This document shows positions 1-9,932 of a DNA stretch of 64,000 bases, piece by piece. Under the pieces are notes generated by a model that saw nothing but the letters and a program-made list of their open reading frames with translations, did not search any database and was not told the origin of the DNA. Each line of letters opens with the position of its first letter. Position 1 is the first letter of the stretch. The DNA is from Pandoraea pneumonica (GTDB taxonomy: Bacteria > Pseudomonadota > Gammaproteobacteria > Burkholderiales > Burkholderiaceae). A program made the position numbers and the translations under genes. The stretch is taken from assembly GCF_902459645.1 (NCBI RefSeq), contig NZ_CABPSK010000002.1, positions 248,001 through 312,000 of the forward strand. The letters run 5' to 3'.

Positions 1-29
1 CAATCGAAGTTTTGTGCCGTTACCGACCT

Positions 30-1664
30 TTACCGCCCTGCTTTTCGCGCCGCGCGAATCATGTCGCTCGCGCGCTCGGCAATCATGATCGTCGGGGAGT
101 TGGTGTTGCCCGACGTGATCACCGGCATGACCGACGCATCGACCACCCGCAAGTTCTGCACACCCCGCACGCGCAATTGCGCATCGACCACGGCGCTGCG
201 ATCGTCTGCGCGCCCCATGCGGCAGGTACCTACCGGATGGAAGATCGTCGTGCCGATGTCGCCCGCGGCACGCTTCAAATCTTCATCGGTTTGATAAGAC
301 GGCCCTGGTAAATATTCGCGTGGTTCGTAACGCGCAAATGCCGGTGCGCCCACAATGCGGCGCGTGAGTTTGATCGCCTCCGCCGCGACCGCCAAATCCG
401 CTTCCGTCGATAAGTAGTGCGGCGCAATCGCGGGCGCTTCGCGCACATCGGGTGACGTCAAATGCACATTGCCGCGCGACGTCGGCCGCAAGTTGCAAAC
501 CGATGCCGTGAACGCGTTGAACTTGTGCAACGGCTCGCCAAATCGATCGAGCGACAACGGTTGCACGTGATATTCCAAATCGGGGCGCGCAACATCATCG
601 CGACTCTTCGCAAACGCACCGAGTTGCGACGGTGCCATGCTCATCGGTCCACGCTGCGCAAACGCGTACTGCATGCCGATCTTGAGCTTGCCCCACAAAC
701 TGTTCGCCGTGAGATTCAACGTCGTCACACCGCGCAGCTTGTACACCGTGCGCAGTTGCAAATGGTCCTGCAAGTTCTCGCCCACGCCGGGCAAATCGGA
801 CACGACATCGATGCCAAAACCACGCAGCCGCTCGCCATCGCCAATGCCCGACACTTCGAGCAGATGCGGAGAGTTCACCGCGCCCGCTGCGAGGATGACT
901 TCAGCACGCGCGAGCGCCGTGTAGTCGTCGTTACCGCCGCGATACGACACGCCGGTGCACCGCGTGCCCTCGAACAACAGCTTGTTCACGCTCGCGCCGG
1001 TAATCACCGTCAGATTCGGGCGCTCGCTGGCCGGTCGCAGGAAACCCTTCGCAGCACTCCAGCGCACACCGCGCCGCTGATTCACTTCGAAGTAGCCAAT
1101 ACCGAAGTTATCGCCGCGATTGAAATCGTCCGTTTTCGGAATGCCGATTTGCTCGGCGGCATCGGCGAACGAATCGAGCACGCGCCACGACAAGCGCTGC
1201 TTTTCCACGCGCCATTCGCCACCGCTGCCGTGAAACTCGGAGCCGCCCTTGTAGTGATCTTCGCTGCGCTTGAACAGCGGCAGCACGTTGTCCCAGCGCC
1301 AGCCGTCGTCACCGGTCGCATCGGCCCACACGTCGTAATCTTCGCGTTGGCCGCGCATGTAAATCATGCCGTTGATCGATGAACTGCCGCCCAGCACACG
1401 CCCACGCGGATACGCGAGCGAACGCCCATTGAGCCCGGCTTCGGCCTGCGTGCGATAGAGCCAATCGGTGCGCGGATTTCCGATGCAATAGAGATATCCG
1501 ACAGGAATGTGAATCCAGTGATAGTCGTCTTTGCCGCCGGCCTCGAGCAGCAGCACATTGACATCGCGGTCTTGCGTCAGTCGATTGGCCAGCACACACC
1601 CGGCCGAACCTGCCCCCACGATCACGTAATCGAAGGTCTCTTCCTTAGCTGCCTGCTTGCTCAT
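30..1664 (-). CDS. hpdH: GMC-family dehydrogenase, probable 3-hydroxypropionate dehydrogenase
   Basis: This 544-residue flavoprotein oxidises a primary alcohol with FAD. The N-terminal Rossmann motif VIVGAGSAG (about residues 14-22), the GMC signature RGRVLGGSSSINGM near residue 90, and the C-terminal HPVGTCRMG and NTNSPTIMIAERASD motifs carrying the catalytic His/Asn are all visible, and the length is normal for choline dehydrogenase-like GMC enzymes. It is the second gene of an operon behind mmsA, with a LysR gene divergent from mmsA. In Pseudomonas and Cupriavidus the same three-gene layout degrades 3-hydroxypropionate to malonate semialdehyde (HpdH) and then acetyl-CoA (MmsA). The substrate is inferred from this context; choline or another alcohol dehydrogenase is the alternative. 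Confidence 0.8.
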   Translation of the reverse strand: MSKQAAKEETFDYVIVGAGSAGCVLANRLTQDRDVNVLLLEAGGKDDYHWIHIPVGYLYCIGNPRTDWLYRTQAEAGLNGRSLAYPRGRVLGGSSSINGMIYMRGQREDYDVWADATGDDGWRWDNVLPLFKRSEDHYKGGSEFHGSGGEWRVEKQRLSWRVLDSFADAAEQIGIPKTDDFNRGDNFGIGYFEVNQRRGVRWSAAKGFLRPASERPNLTVITGASVNKLLFEGTRCTGVSYRGGNDDYTALARAEVILAAGAVNSPHLLEVSGIGDGERLRGFGIDVVSDLPGVGENLQDHLQLRTVYKLRGVTTLNLTANSLWGKLKIGMQYAFAQRGPMSMAPSQLGAFAKSRDDVARPDLEYHVQPLSLDRFGEPLHKFNAFTASVCNLRPTSRGNVHLTSPDVREAPAIAPHYLSTEADLAVAAEAIKLTRRIVGAPAFARYEPREYLPGPSYQTDEDLKRAAGDIGTTIFHPVGTCRMGRADDRSAVVDAQLRVRGVQNLRVVDASVMPVITSGNTNSPTIMIAERASDMIRAARKAGR

Positions 1665-1770
1665 TCCCGCCAGTCTCCATCGATCGCGCAGCGTTCGCCG
1701 TAGTGCGACGCCGGCTCATGTGCGGCGCCCGAGTGAGGTGGACTGCGCCCACCGCCATCGGGTTCATTTT

Positions 1771-3279
1771 TTACTTCGCAACCGGCATCGTAAATTCCGC
1801 GCCCTTCGCAATGCTGTCCGGCCAGCGCTGCATCACGCTCTTGAAGCGCGTATAGAAGCGCACGCCCTCTTCGCCATACGCATGATGATCACCGAACAGC
1901 GAGCGCTTCCAGCCGCCGAACGATTGCCACGCCATCGGCACCGGAATCGGCACGTTAATGCCCACCATGCCGATCTTCACCTGACGCGAGAACGCACGCG
2001 CCACACCGCCATCGCTCGTGAAGCACGACACGCCGTTACCATACTCGTGCGCATTCACGAGCTCGATCGCAGCCGCGAGATCGGGCACACGCACCACCGC
2101 GAGCACCGGGCCAAAAATCTCTTCGCGATAAATCGTCATCTCGGTCGTGACGTTGTCGAACAGCGTGCCGCCGAGGAAGAAGCCCTTCTCGTACCCCGCC
2201 ACCTGCAAACCGCGTCCATCGACGAGCAACTCGGCCCCCGCCGCCACGCCTTGCGCAATATAGTCCTCGATCTTCGCCTTGTGCGCGGCCGTGACCACCG
2301 GCCCCATTTCGGCGGCTTCGTCCGTGCCCGGCCCGATGCACAGCGCCTTCACACGCGGCACCAGCGCCTCGACGAGACGATCGGCCACCTGCCCCACCGC
2401 CACGGCCACCGAAATCGCCATACAACGTTCGCCCGCCGAACCGTACGCGGCACCGATCAACGCATCGACCGCTTGATCGAGATCGGCATCGGGCATCACC
2501 ACCAGATGATTCTTCGCGCCGCCCAGCGCCTGCACGCGCTTGCCGCGGCGCGTGCCTTCCGTATAGATGCATTCGGCAATCGGCGTGGAGCCCACGAACG
2601 ACAGCGCTTCCACATCGGGGTGTGCGAGCAATGCGTCCACCGCCACTTTGTCGCCTTGCACGACGTTGAACACGCCGTCAGGCAAACCGGCTTCGCGCAG
2701 CAATTCCGCCATCAACAAACTCGCCGACGGATCGCGCTCGGACGGCTTCAACACGAACGTATTACCGCAGGCCAGCGCGATGGGGAACATCCACATCGGC
2801 ACCATCGCGGGGAAGTTGAACGGCGTGATGCCAGCGCACACGCCGACCGGCTGACGCAGATGCCAGTTGTCGATGCCGCCGCCGATGTTGTCGCTATGCT
2901 TGCCCATCAACAGTTGCGGCGCACCACACGCATATTCGACGATCTCGATGCCGCGCGTGACTTCGCCACGGGCATCGGAAAACACCTTGCCATGCTCACG
3001 CGAGATGATCCGCGCAAGGTCGTCCTGATGCGCATCGAGCAGCGCCTTGAACTTGAACAACACACGCGCGCGCTTGAGCGGCGCCGTCTCCGACCACGCA
3101 GGCAAGGCCGCTTTTGCCGCCGCGACCGCCGCATCGACGTCGGCCTCGCTCGCCAGCGCCACGCGGGCGCTTACCGCGCCTTCGGCGGGGTTGTAGACAT
3201 GGGCGAAGCGCTCGCTGCGACCGGCCACCAACTGACCGTCGATAAAGTGCTGCACGGTAGGAATATCAGCGTTGCTCAT
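1771..3279 (-). CDS. mmsA: CoA-acylating (methyl)malonate-semialdehyde dehydrogenase
   Basis: The 502-residue aldehyde dehydrogenase converts malonate or methylmalonate semialdehyde plus CoA and NAD to acetyl- or propionyl-CoA. The NAD-binding segment ITPFNFP (N155), the segment ALGGAKNH (251-258), where most aldehyde dehydrogenases have a general-base Glu but MmsA does not, and the catalytic Cys286 in [10 protein letters not shown] identify MmsA. The ATG at 3279 begins [10 protein letters not shown]; the frame stays open upstream, but that extension has no family similarity. It is the promoter-proximal gene of the operon with the GMC dehydrogenase and faces the LysR gene across about 250 bases. 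It may also serve valine or beta-alanine catabolism. Confidence 0.92.
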   Translation of the reverse strand: MSNADIPTVQHFIDGQLVAGRSERFAHVYNPAEGAVSARVALASEADVDAAVAAAKAALPAWSETAPLKRARVLFKFKALLDAHQDDLARIISREHGKVFSDARGEVTRGIEIVEYACGAPQLLMGKHSDNIGGGIDNWHLRQPVGVCAGITPFNFPAMVPMWMFPIALACGNTFVLKPSERDPSASLLMAELLREAGLPDGVFNVVQGDKVAVDALLAHPDVEALSFVGSTPIAECIYTEGTRRGKRVQALGGAKNHLVVMPDADLDQAVDALIGAAYGSAGERCMAISVAVAVGQVADRLVEALVPRVKALCIGPGTDEAAEMGPVVTAAHKAKIEDYIAQGVAAGAELLVDGRGLQVAGYEKGFFLGGTLFDNVTTEMTIYREEIFGPVLAVVRVPDLAAAIELVNAHEYGNGVSCFTSDGGVARAFSRQVKIGMVGINVPIPVPMAWQSFGGWKRSLFGDHHAYGEEGVRFYTRFKSVMQRWPDSIAKGAEFTMPVAK

Positions 3280-3533
3280 GTTCGTTTTCCCCGAATCCGG
3301 TCTCTGCGTGGAATGGCGAGACCGCCGTGTGCCGCAGTGCAGCACGACGTCGTACGCCAAAAGTGATTGCGTAGCGTACTGCCGCAGCGCCGCGCGATCC
3401 AATGAGAAAAAATGAAAAGCAATATAAGATCCGCTTATGTTGCTGCGCGCGAGGCAAGACAACGCCGGGAATCGCATACGCCGCACTCTCCCGCCACCCC
3501 GACCGCCTTGATCGCCCATCTCACGGGATCTGA

Positions 3534-4409
3534 ATGGAACTCGCTCATCTCCGCGCCTTCGTCGCTATCGCCCATGAGGGCAACCTCACGCGGGCGGCGC
3601 AGCGTCTGCATCTGACGCAGCCGGCAGTGAGTCTGCAAGTCAAAGCGCTTCAGGAAGCGTTGCGCCTCACCCTCTTCACCCGCACGGCACAAGGGCTGGC
3701 GCTCACGCGCGACGGTCAGGCGCTGCTGCCACTCGCCGAGCGCATGCTGGCTGCGCTAGCCGATCTGCAACAAGCCGCTGGCGCCTTGCGAGAGACCGTG
3801 CGTGGCCGCCTGCGCATCGGCACCATCCTCGATCCGGAATTCACGCGGCTGGGTGCGTTTCTCAAGCGCCTTGTCGAGTCGTATCCGCAGATCGAGACGG
3901 CGCTACGGCACGGCATGTCGGGCTCGGTGCTGCAACAGATCGCGCGCGGCGAACTCGATGTCGGCTTCTATCTTGGCCGACCTGACGGCGACCGCTTTCA
4001 CACCATTACGCTCACGCCGTTCTCGTATCAGGTGCTGGCCCCAGCGGGCTGGCGCGAACGCGTGGCCCGACGCGGTTGGCGAGAACTGGCTGCGCTGCCG
4101 TGGATCTGGACACCGCCCGAATCCGCCCACCACCGTCTGCTTTCGGCCATATTCGGCGCGTTGGACGTTTCACCCGTGAAAGTGGCCGAAGTCGATCAGG
4201 AGCCGTCGATGCTCGATCTCGTGAAGTCGGGCATCGGCCTGTCGCTCATGCGCGACTCGATCGCGCTGCGCGAAGCCCGCGCGCACGGGCTGGTGATTGC
4301 CGACGGCGTCGCGGTACCCACCGAACTCACGTTCGTCACACTGGCGGCGCGCCGCGACGAACCCGCCATCGCCGCCGCCTTGCAACTGGTCGCGGCGGTC
4401 TGGGCATGA
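3534..4409 (+). CDS. hpdR: LysR-type regulator divergent from mmsA
   Basis: This 291-residue LysR-type transcription factor has an N-terminal winged helix-turn-helix (about residues 3-60, with [22 protein letters not shown]) and a C-terminal periplasmic-binding-like effector domain from about residue 90. It is transcribed away from mmsA, the usual place for a LysR activator of the adjacent operon. In the known 3-hydroxypropionate systems HpdR sits in this position and responds to 3-hydroxypropionate. The symbol rests on that synteny and not on a sequence comparison. Confidence 0.85.
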   Translation: MELAHLRAFVAIAHEGNLTRAAQRLHLTQPAVSLQVKALQEALRLTLFTRTAQGLALTRDGQALLPLAERMLAALADLQQAAGALRETVRGRLRIGTILDPEFTRLGAFLKRLVESYPQIETALRHGMSGSVLQQIARGELDVGFYLGRPDGDRFHTITLTPFSYQVLAPAGWRERVARRGWRELAALPWIWTPPESAHHRLLSAIFGALDVSPVKVAEVDQEPSMLDLVKSGIGLSLMRDSIALREARAHGLVIADGVAVPTELTFVTLAARRDEPAIAAALQLVAAVWA

Positions 4410-4648
4410 CAGAATACCGGCGGCTGCCGCCACGCCTCACCGGGTGTGAGAGCCGCCATAGGCCCGCCAGCGAAGCGGGCCATGCGGCCAATGCAGCCAC
4501 GCCCAGGCGACTACCGGCCCCCGCAATTCATTCCCATGACATGGTTTCCCTCAGGCGGCCTGTCATGTCGAATCGTCACTGAAGTTCTACAATTCAGAGT
4601 CCGCCCCACCCATTTGCGCGGGGCAGCCTCTCTACAAGGATGTTGATC
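4410..4648. other. Intergenic region before fumC with a GC-rich hairpin
   Basis: No gene is seen here. A 7-bp stem (GGCCCGC at about 4461, GCGGGCC at about 4475) lies after the LysR stop codon but lacks a following T-run, so it is at best a weak terminator. The fumC promoter should lie in the more AT-rich stretch around 4560-4600. Confidence 0.35.
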
Positions 4649-6037
4649 ATGTCTGTGAGAATGGAACGCGATACCTTCGGCGAAATTGCAGTGCCTGCCG
4701 ATCGTCTGTGGGGTGCACAAACGCAGCGCTCGCTGCAAAACTTCAAGATTTCCTCGGAAAAGATGCCGCGCGAACTCGTGCGCGCACTGGCCCGCGTGAA
4801 GCGCGCCGCCGCGGAAGTCAACAAGGACCTGGGCGTGCTCGACGCCAAGAAGGCCGACGCCATCATCAAGGCCGCCGACGAAGTCGTCGCGGGCCAGCAT
4901 GACGACGAATTCCCGCTGGCCGTGTGGCAAACCGGCTCGGGCACGCAGTCGAACATGAACATGAACGAAGTGCTCGCCAACCGTGCCAGCGAATTGCTCG
5001 GCGGCGTGCGCGGCGAAGAGCGTCTCGTGCATCCGAACGACGACGTGAACAAGGGCCAGTCGTCGAACGACGTGTTCCCGACAGCCATGAGCGTGGCCGC
5101 CCTCGACGCCCTCATCAACCACCTCAAGCCCAGCGTCGGCCAACTGCGCGACACGCTCGCCGCGAAGGCCCACGCCTACGACAACATCGTCAAAATCGGC
5201 CGCACTCACCTGCAAGACGCCACGCCGCTCACGCTGGGTCAGGAAATCTCGGGCTGGGTCGCACAACTCGATCACGGTCTGAAGCACGTCGACGACGCCC
5301 TGCCCCACGTGGCTGAACTCGCCCTGGGCGGCACCGCAGTCGGCACCGGTCTGAATGCGCATCCGGAATTCGCCAAGAAAGTGGCCGACGCGCTCGCCCG
5401 CGATACGGGCTTGCCGTTCGTCACGGCGCCGAACAAGTTCGAAGCGCTCGCCGCCAACGACGCCATCGTCAACGCCCACGGCACGCTCAAGACGCTCGCC
5501 GCCAGCCTGATGAAGATTGCCAACGACGTGCGCTGGCTCGCTAGCGGCCCGCGCTGCGGCATCGGCGAATTGCAGATTCCGGAAAACGAACCGGGCAGCT
5601 CGATCATGCCGGGCAAGGTCAACCCGACCCAGTGCGAAGCGATGACCATGCTTTGTTGTCAGGTGCTGGGCAACGACGTCGCGATCAACATCGGCGGCTC
5701 GATGGGCAACTTCGAACTGAACGTGTTCAAGCCCATGCTCATTCACAACTTCCTGCAAAGCGTACGCGTGCTGGCCGACGGCTCGGTCAGCTTCAACGAC
5801 AACTGCGCCATCGGCATCGAGCCGAACCGTGCGCGCATCGGCAACCTGCTCGAAGAGTCGCTGATGCTCGTGACCGCGCTCAATCCGCATATCGGCTACG
5901 ACAAGGCCGCCGCAATCGCGAAGAAGGCGCACAAGGAAGGCACCACGCTCAAGGCAGCGGCGCTGGCACTGGGCCACGTCACGGCCGAACAGTTCGACGC
6001 CTGGGTGCGCCCGGAGCAAATGGTCGGTAAGCGCTAA
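4649..6037 (+). CDS. fumC: Class II fumarate hydratase
   Basis: The 462-residue enzyme interconverts fumarate and malate in the TCA cycle as an iron-independent homotetramer. The signature [11 protein letters not shown] around residues 313-323, the [14 protein letters not shown] segment near residue 97 and [14 protein letters not shown] are diagnostic of FumC. The ATG at 4649 ([10 protein letters not shown]) is preferred because AAGGA at 4636-4640 lies 8 bases upstream; an in-frame ATG at 4640 overlaps that ribosome-binding site. The gene is monocistronic or followed closely by the LysR gene at 6080. Confidence 0.96.
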   Translation: MSVRMERDTFGEIAVPADRLWGAQTQRSLQNFKISSEKMPRELVRALARVKRAAAEVNKDLGVLDAKKADAIIKAADEVVAGQHDDEFPLAVWQTGSGTQSNMNMNEVLANRASELLGGVRGEERLVHPNDDVNKGQSSNDVFPTAMSVAALDALINHLKPSVGQLRDTLAAKAHAYDNIVKIGRTHLQDATPLTLGQEISGWVAQLDHGLKHVDDALPHVAELALGGTAVGTGLNAHPEFAKKVADALARDTGLPFVTAPNKFEALAANDAIVNAHGTLKTLAASLMKIANDVRWLASGPRCGIGELQIPENEPGSSIMPGKVNPTQCEAMTMLCCQVLGNDVAINIGGSMGNFELNVFKPMLIHNFLQSVRVLADGSVSFNDNCAIGIEPNRARIGNLLEESLMLVTALNPHIGYDKAAAIAKKAHKEGTTLKAAALALGHVTAEQFDAWVRPEQMVGKR

Positions 6038-6079
6038 GCGCCGCACCAACCACCCCGCCCACAGGAGACCCCGCCGCGC

Positions 6080-6982
6080 ATGCCCATCTCGCCGTTGCCG
6101 CCACTGCACTGTCTTGTTGCATTCGACGCTGCCGTGCGGCACGCGAGCTTCACCCGCGCGGCGGCGGAACTCAATCTCACCCAAAGCGCGGTCAGCCGTC
6201 AGATCGCGCAACTCGAAGAGTTTCTCGGGCGCACGCTTTTCACGCGCGAACATCGCACCCTGCGCCTCACGGTCGCGGGCCAGCGCTACGCCGAACAGAT
6301 TCAACGCCTGCTCAACGAGTGCGCCGAGGCCACCGCCGACCTCATGAAGCGACGCGGCGACCTTGAACTCACCGTCGCGTGCTCGTCGGGCGTCGCCGTG
6401 TTGTGGATGACCCCGCAACTCATGCGCTTTCGCGCCGACCACCCCGATGTGAAGATTCGCGTGATCGTCAAAGATGGCATCACGTCGCTCTCAGCGTCTG
6501 AATTCGATCTCGGCGTCTACTACGTGCGCAACGATCTGCCGCCGGATTTCGCGGGACGGCGGCTCTTCGACGAAGAAGTCTTCCCCGTCTGCGCCCCCGC
6601 CTATCTCGACGGCCGCACCCTCAAACCGGCCGATCTCGTGAACGAAACGCTGCTGTTCATCGAAGACGGTCAGCGCAAATGGATGTCGTGGCCCGACTGG
6701 TTCGAATTGCAAGGCGTGAGTGCGCCTAAATCGCCGCGCATGGTCAGCGCCAATTACTACCCGCTACTCGTGCAAATGGCCATCGAAGGCGGCGGCATCG
6801 TGATGGGCTGGCGTCATATGATCGATCCGTGTCTCGAGGCCGGTTTGCTCGTCAAAGCCTGCGATTCTCACGCGAGTCTCGGCGGCGGCTACTACCTCGT
6901 GTGGCCTGCCGATCGCCATGAGCATGCCGCAGCGCGAATTTTCCGCAATTGGATCTACTCGCAAATTCGTTTGCCATCATAG
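6080..6982 (+). CDS. LysR-type regulator, GcvA-like
   Basis: The 300-residue LysR protein starts PLPPLHCLVAFDAAVRHASF, the typical beginning of GcvA/AmpR-type members, with the helix-turn-helix TRAAAELNLTQSAVSRQIAQL at about residues 25-45. The effector-binding domain follows from about residue 93. An AGGAGA motif about 11 bases upstream supports the start. It lies between fumC and an MFS gene on the same strand. Its target is unknown; the downstream symporter/amidohydrolase pair is a reasonable guess. Confidence 0.85.
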   Translation: MPISPLPPLHCLVAFDAAVRHASFTRAAAELNLTQSAVSRQIAQLEEFLGRTLFTREHRTLRLTVAGQRYAEQIQRLLNECAEATADLMKRRGDLELTVACSSGVAVLWMTPQLMRFRADHPDVKIRVIVKDGITSLSASEFDLGVYYVRNDLPPDFAGRRLFDEEVFPVCAPAYLDGRTLKPADLVNETLLFIEDGQRKWMSWPDWFELQGVSAPKSPRMVSANYYPLLVQMAIEGGGIVMGWRHMIDPCLEAGLLVKACDSHASLGGGYYLVWPADRHEHAAARIFRNWIYSQIRLPS

Positions 6983-7197
6983 GTTTACGGCGGCTTTGAG
7001 AAAGTTGCTATGCGCTACACGCATGGCAACATGCGGAATTATCGTTTCTCCTGTCATTTTGTCTGTCCTATGTTGTGGTCCATCCGCACATGTCCGCGCC
7101 GTATGGCGGGCATGATCCGACAAAAAAGCAGGCGTATTACCGGTATGACGTGATTTCTCGCACGCGACGGACGCCACCCATCCTCCGGGAGACCCAG

Positions 7198-8499
7198 ATG
7201 CAGGCGACCTACGCAGTGCCTCAAGACAACCTGGACCGCCAACGCCGTCACGCCATTGTGGCGACGGTGATCGGCAACGGTCTGGAATGGTTCGACTTCA
7301 CTGTTTATAGCTTTTTCGCGGCGATTATCGCCAAGCAGTTCTTCCCCACGGGCGACGACCTCTCGTCGTTCCTGCTGGCGGTGGCCACCTTCGGCGTGGG
7401 CTTCTTCATGCGTCCGGTCGGCGGCATCGTCCTCGGCGTGTACTCCGACCGCGTGGGCCGCAAAGCCGCGCTCTCGCTCACCATCTTGTTGATGGCGGCA
7501 GGCACCGCGATGATCGGCCTCGCGCCGACCTACGACCAGATCGGTCTGGCAGCGCCCGTGATCATCGTGCTCGCTCGCTTGCTGCAAGGCTTCTCGGCCG
7601 GTGGCGAAATGGGCGGTGCGACGGCCTTCCTGACGGAATACGCCCCGCCCAATCAGCGCGCGTATTACTCGGCATGGATTCAATCGAGCATCGGCTTTGC
7701 CGTGCTGCTCGGTGCCGCCGTGGGCACGTTCGTGACGACCGAACTCGACAAGGCATCGCTCGAATCGTGGGGCTGGCGTGTGCCGTTCATCGTGGGGATG
7801 TTGATCGGCCCGGTCGGCTTCTACATCCGTAGCAAGATCGACGAGACGCCGACGTTCCAACACGCAGAGAAGTCGAATACGCCGCTGCGCGACGTGTTCT
7901 CGAAGTACCCGCGCGAAACGCTCGCGAGCTTCTCGATGGTCGTGTTGTGGACGATTTGCACCTACGTGCTGCTGTTCTACATGCCGACGTATGCCCAGCG
8001 CGTGCTGAAGCTGCCCGCGTCGGATGGTTTCACCGCAGGTATGGTCGGTGGCGCGATGATTTTGGTGTTCGCACCGGTCGTGGGACGTCTGGCAGACCGC
8101 TTCGGCCGCCGTCCGTTCCTGTCGGGCTCCGCACTGCTGATTCTGCTGCTCGCATGGCCGATGTTCACGTACCTGAACGTGGCGCCGGGCCTGCAATCGC
8201 TGCTCACGTTCCAGATCGTGTTCGGCCTGCTCATCGCCTGCTACACGGGCCCGATTCTCGCGGCGTTCTCGGAGTTGTTCCCGGCACAGGTGCTCTCGAC
8301 CGGCCTGTCGGTGGCGTACAACTTCGCCGTGACGATCTTCGGCGGTTTCGCCGCGCTCATCATCACGTGGCTGATCGCCCGCACGGGCAGCAACATGGCC
8401 CCGGCGATCTACGTGATCATCGCGGCGGCCATCAGCCTCGTCGGTACGCGCTTCGTGAAGCCGCTGCCTAAGGTGGCTAACTCGACGACCAAGGCGTAA
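7198..8499 (+). CDS. MHS-family MFS metabolite:proton symporter
   Basis: This 433-residue inner-membrane protein has about 12 hydrophobic segments. The opening IVATVIGNGLEWFDFTVYSF and the loop DRVGRKAALSLTI are typical of the metabolite:H+ symporter family (ShiA, KgtP, ProP relatives), which import organic acids or osmolytes. The ATG at 7198 has CGGGAGA just upstream. The gene precedes an amidohydrolase, so the substrate may be what that enzyme hydrolyses. The substrate cannot be read from sequence. Confidence 0.85.
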   Translation: MQATYAVPQDNLDRQRRHAIVATVIGNGLEWFDFTVYSFFAAIIAKQFFPTGDDLSSFLLAVATFGVGFFMRPVGGIVLGVYSDRVGRKAALSLTILLMAAGTAMIGLAPTYDQIGLAAPVIIVLARLLQGFSAGGEMGGATAFLTEYAPPNQRAYYSAWIQSSIGFAVLLGAAVGTFVTTELDKASLESWGWRVPFIVGMLIGPVGFYIRSKIDETPTFQHAEKSNTPLRDVFSKYPRETLASFSMVVLWTICTYVLLFYMPTYAQRVLKLPASDGFTAGMVGGAMILVFAPVVGRLADRFGRRPFLSGSALLILLLAWPMFTYLNVAPGLQSLLTFQIVFGLLIACYTGPILAAFSELFPAQVLSTGLSVAYNFAVTIFGGFAALIITWLIARTGSNMAPAIYVIIAAAISLVGTRFVKPLPKVANSTTKA

Positions 8500-8511
8500 G
8501 CGTTCTGCATC

Positions 8512-8541
8512 AAAGGCGCGTCCTCAAGGGCGCGCCTTTTT
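8512..8541 (+). terminator. Rho-independent terminator after the MFS gene
   Basis: A perfect 9-bp stem (AAAGGCGCG 8512-8520, CGCGCCTTT 8531-8539) with a 10-base loop runs into a T-run. It separates the symporter from the amidohydrolase, so the two genes probably have separate or only partly coupled transcripts. Confidence 0.8.
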
Positions 8542-8626
8542 GCTTTTCCCGTTTCGCAACATCGCTACATCGCGGTAACTCTGCATTTCTGCACCACCAC
8601 TCAAACAACGTCCAAGGAACTCCCCC

Positions 8627-9859
8627 ATGTCCGTTACCCTGCTTCGCGGCGGCAATGTGCTCGACGCTGCCGCCGGCCGCTTGCTCGCGCGCCACGACGT
8701 CGCCATCGAGGGCAACCGCATCACCGCCGTCTCGGCCACGCCGCTCGACATCGCGGGTGCGACCGTCATCGATGTGACCGGCAAGACCGTCATGCCCGGC
8801 ATGATCGATTGCCACGTGCACGTGCTCGCCTCCCATCCGAACCTCGGCACCAACGCGAGTCAGCCCAATGTGCTGACGGTGCTCAAGTCGCTGCCGATCA
8901 TGCAAAGCATGCTCAACCGAGGCTTCACGACCGTGCGTGACGCCGGCGGTGCCGATTGGGCATTGCAACAGGCGATCGAGCAAGGCGTGATTCCGGGGCC
9001 GCGCATTTTCCCGTCGGGCAAGGCGCTCTCGCAAACCGGCGGACACGGCGATTTCCGTCCGCGCAGCGATGTACTCGAGCCGTGCTCGTGCGCGTTCCGT
9101 GCAGGCGCGATCGGGCGCGTGGTCGACGGTGTCGATCCCATCCGTCTGGCCGTGCGTGAAGAGATTCAGAAGGGCGCGACGCAGATCAAGTTGATGGCAT
9201 CGGGCGGTGTCGCCTCGCCGGTCGATCCGATTGCGAACACGCAATATTCAGAAGACGAAATTCGCGCCGCAGTTGCTGAGGCGGAAGCGGCGCAAACGTA
9301 TGTGATGGCCCACGCGTACACGCCGAAGGCCATTGCCCGTGCGGTGCGATGCGGTGTGCGCACGATCGAACACGGCAACCTGTGCGATGCCGAGACGGCC
9401 AAGTTGATGGCGGAGAAAGGCGCGTATGTCGTGCCGACGCTGGTGACCTACGATGCGCTCGCCAAAGACGGCGCGTCGCTGGGCTTGCCGCCGGAGTCGG
9501 TCGCGAAGGTGGAGAGCGTGCAACGCGCGGGCCGCGAGTCGCTGTCGATCTATCGCGATGCTGGCGTGAAGATGGGCTTCGGCTCCGACTTGCTGGGCGA
9601 CATGCACAAGTACCAGTCGGACGAGCTGACGATACGCGCCGATGTGCTGGGCGCTGCCGATACGCTGCGTTCCGCCACCGTCATCGGTGCCGAGATTCTG
9701 AACCGTGTGGGTGAGCTGGGCGTCATCGCCCCGGGCGCGCTCGCCGACGTGCTCGTCATCGACGGCAACCCGCTGGAAGCCATCGACGTGTTGACCGGTC
9801 AGGGCGAAGGCATTCAGTGGGTGTTCAAGGACGGTAAGGTCGCAAAGCAGCCGCATTAA
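8627..9859 (+). CDS. Imidazolonepropionase-like amidohydrolase
   Basis: The 410-residue metal-dependent amidohydrolase has the expected metal set: H63 and H65 in DCHVHV, a candidate carboxylated K188 in IKLMASGG, H229, H249 in EHGN and catalytic D321 in GSDLL. C-terminal ADVLVIDGNPL completes the composite beta-sandwich. This subgroup includes Xaa-Pro dipeptidases and carboxypeptidases acting on small N-acyl or dipeptide substrates. No signal peptide is visible, so it is cytoplasmic. The nearby organic solute symporter suggests uptake and hydrolysis of an external amide or peptide. Confidence 0.85.
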   Translation: MSVTLLRGGNVLDAAAGRLLARHDVAIEGNRITAVSATPLDIAGATVIDVTGKTVMPGMIDCHVHVLASHPNLGTNASQPNVLTVLKSLPIMQSMLNRGFTTVRDAGGADWALQQAIEQGVIPGPRIFPSGKALSQTGGHGDFRPRSDVLEPCSCAFRAGAIGRVVDGVDPIRLAVREEIQKGATQIKLMASGGVASPVDPIANTQYSEDEIRAAVAEAEAAQTYVMAHAYTPKAIARAVRCGVRTIEHGNLCDAETAKLMAEKGAYVVPTLVTYDALAKDGASLGLPPESVAKVESVQRAGRESLSIYRDAGVKMGFGSDLLGDMHKYQSDELTIRADVLGAADTLRSATVIGAEILNRVGELGVIAPGALADVLVIDGNPLEAIDVLTGQGEGIQWVFKDGKVAKQPH

Positions 9860-9882
9860 TCGGTATTACGAACGCAGCAACA

Positions 9883-9919
9883 AAAAACGCCGTGACGCGC
9901 ACAACGTCACGGCGTTTTT
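9883..9919. terminator. Bidirectional terminator between convergent genes
   Basis: A 15-bp perfect inverted repeat (9883-9897 with 9905-9919, loop of 7) has A-run and T-run flanks, so it can stop transcription from both the amidohydrolase (+) and the DASS transporter (-). Confidence 0.9.
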
Positions 9920-9932
9920 CATGTTGGTGAAA

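Noticed and set aside
559-573. parS-like GTTGCACGTGATAT
   Set aside because: It has three mismatches to the 14-bp parS consensus and lies inside hpdH; CACGTG cores are common in GC-rich DNA.
1657-3366. 569-codon open frame on the + strand
   Set aside because: Antisense shadow of mmsA with His/Arg-rich low-complexity translation.
4511-6442. 643-codon open frame on the - strand
   Set aside because: Antisense shadow of fumC; no domain and composition typical of shadows.
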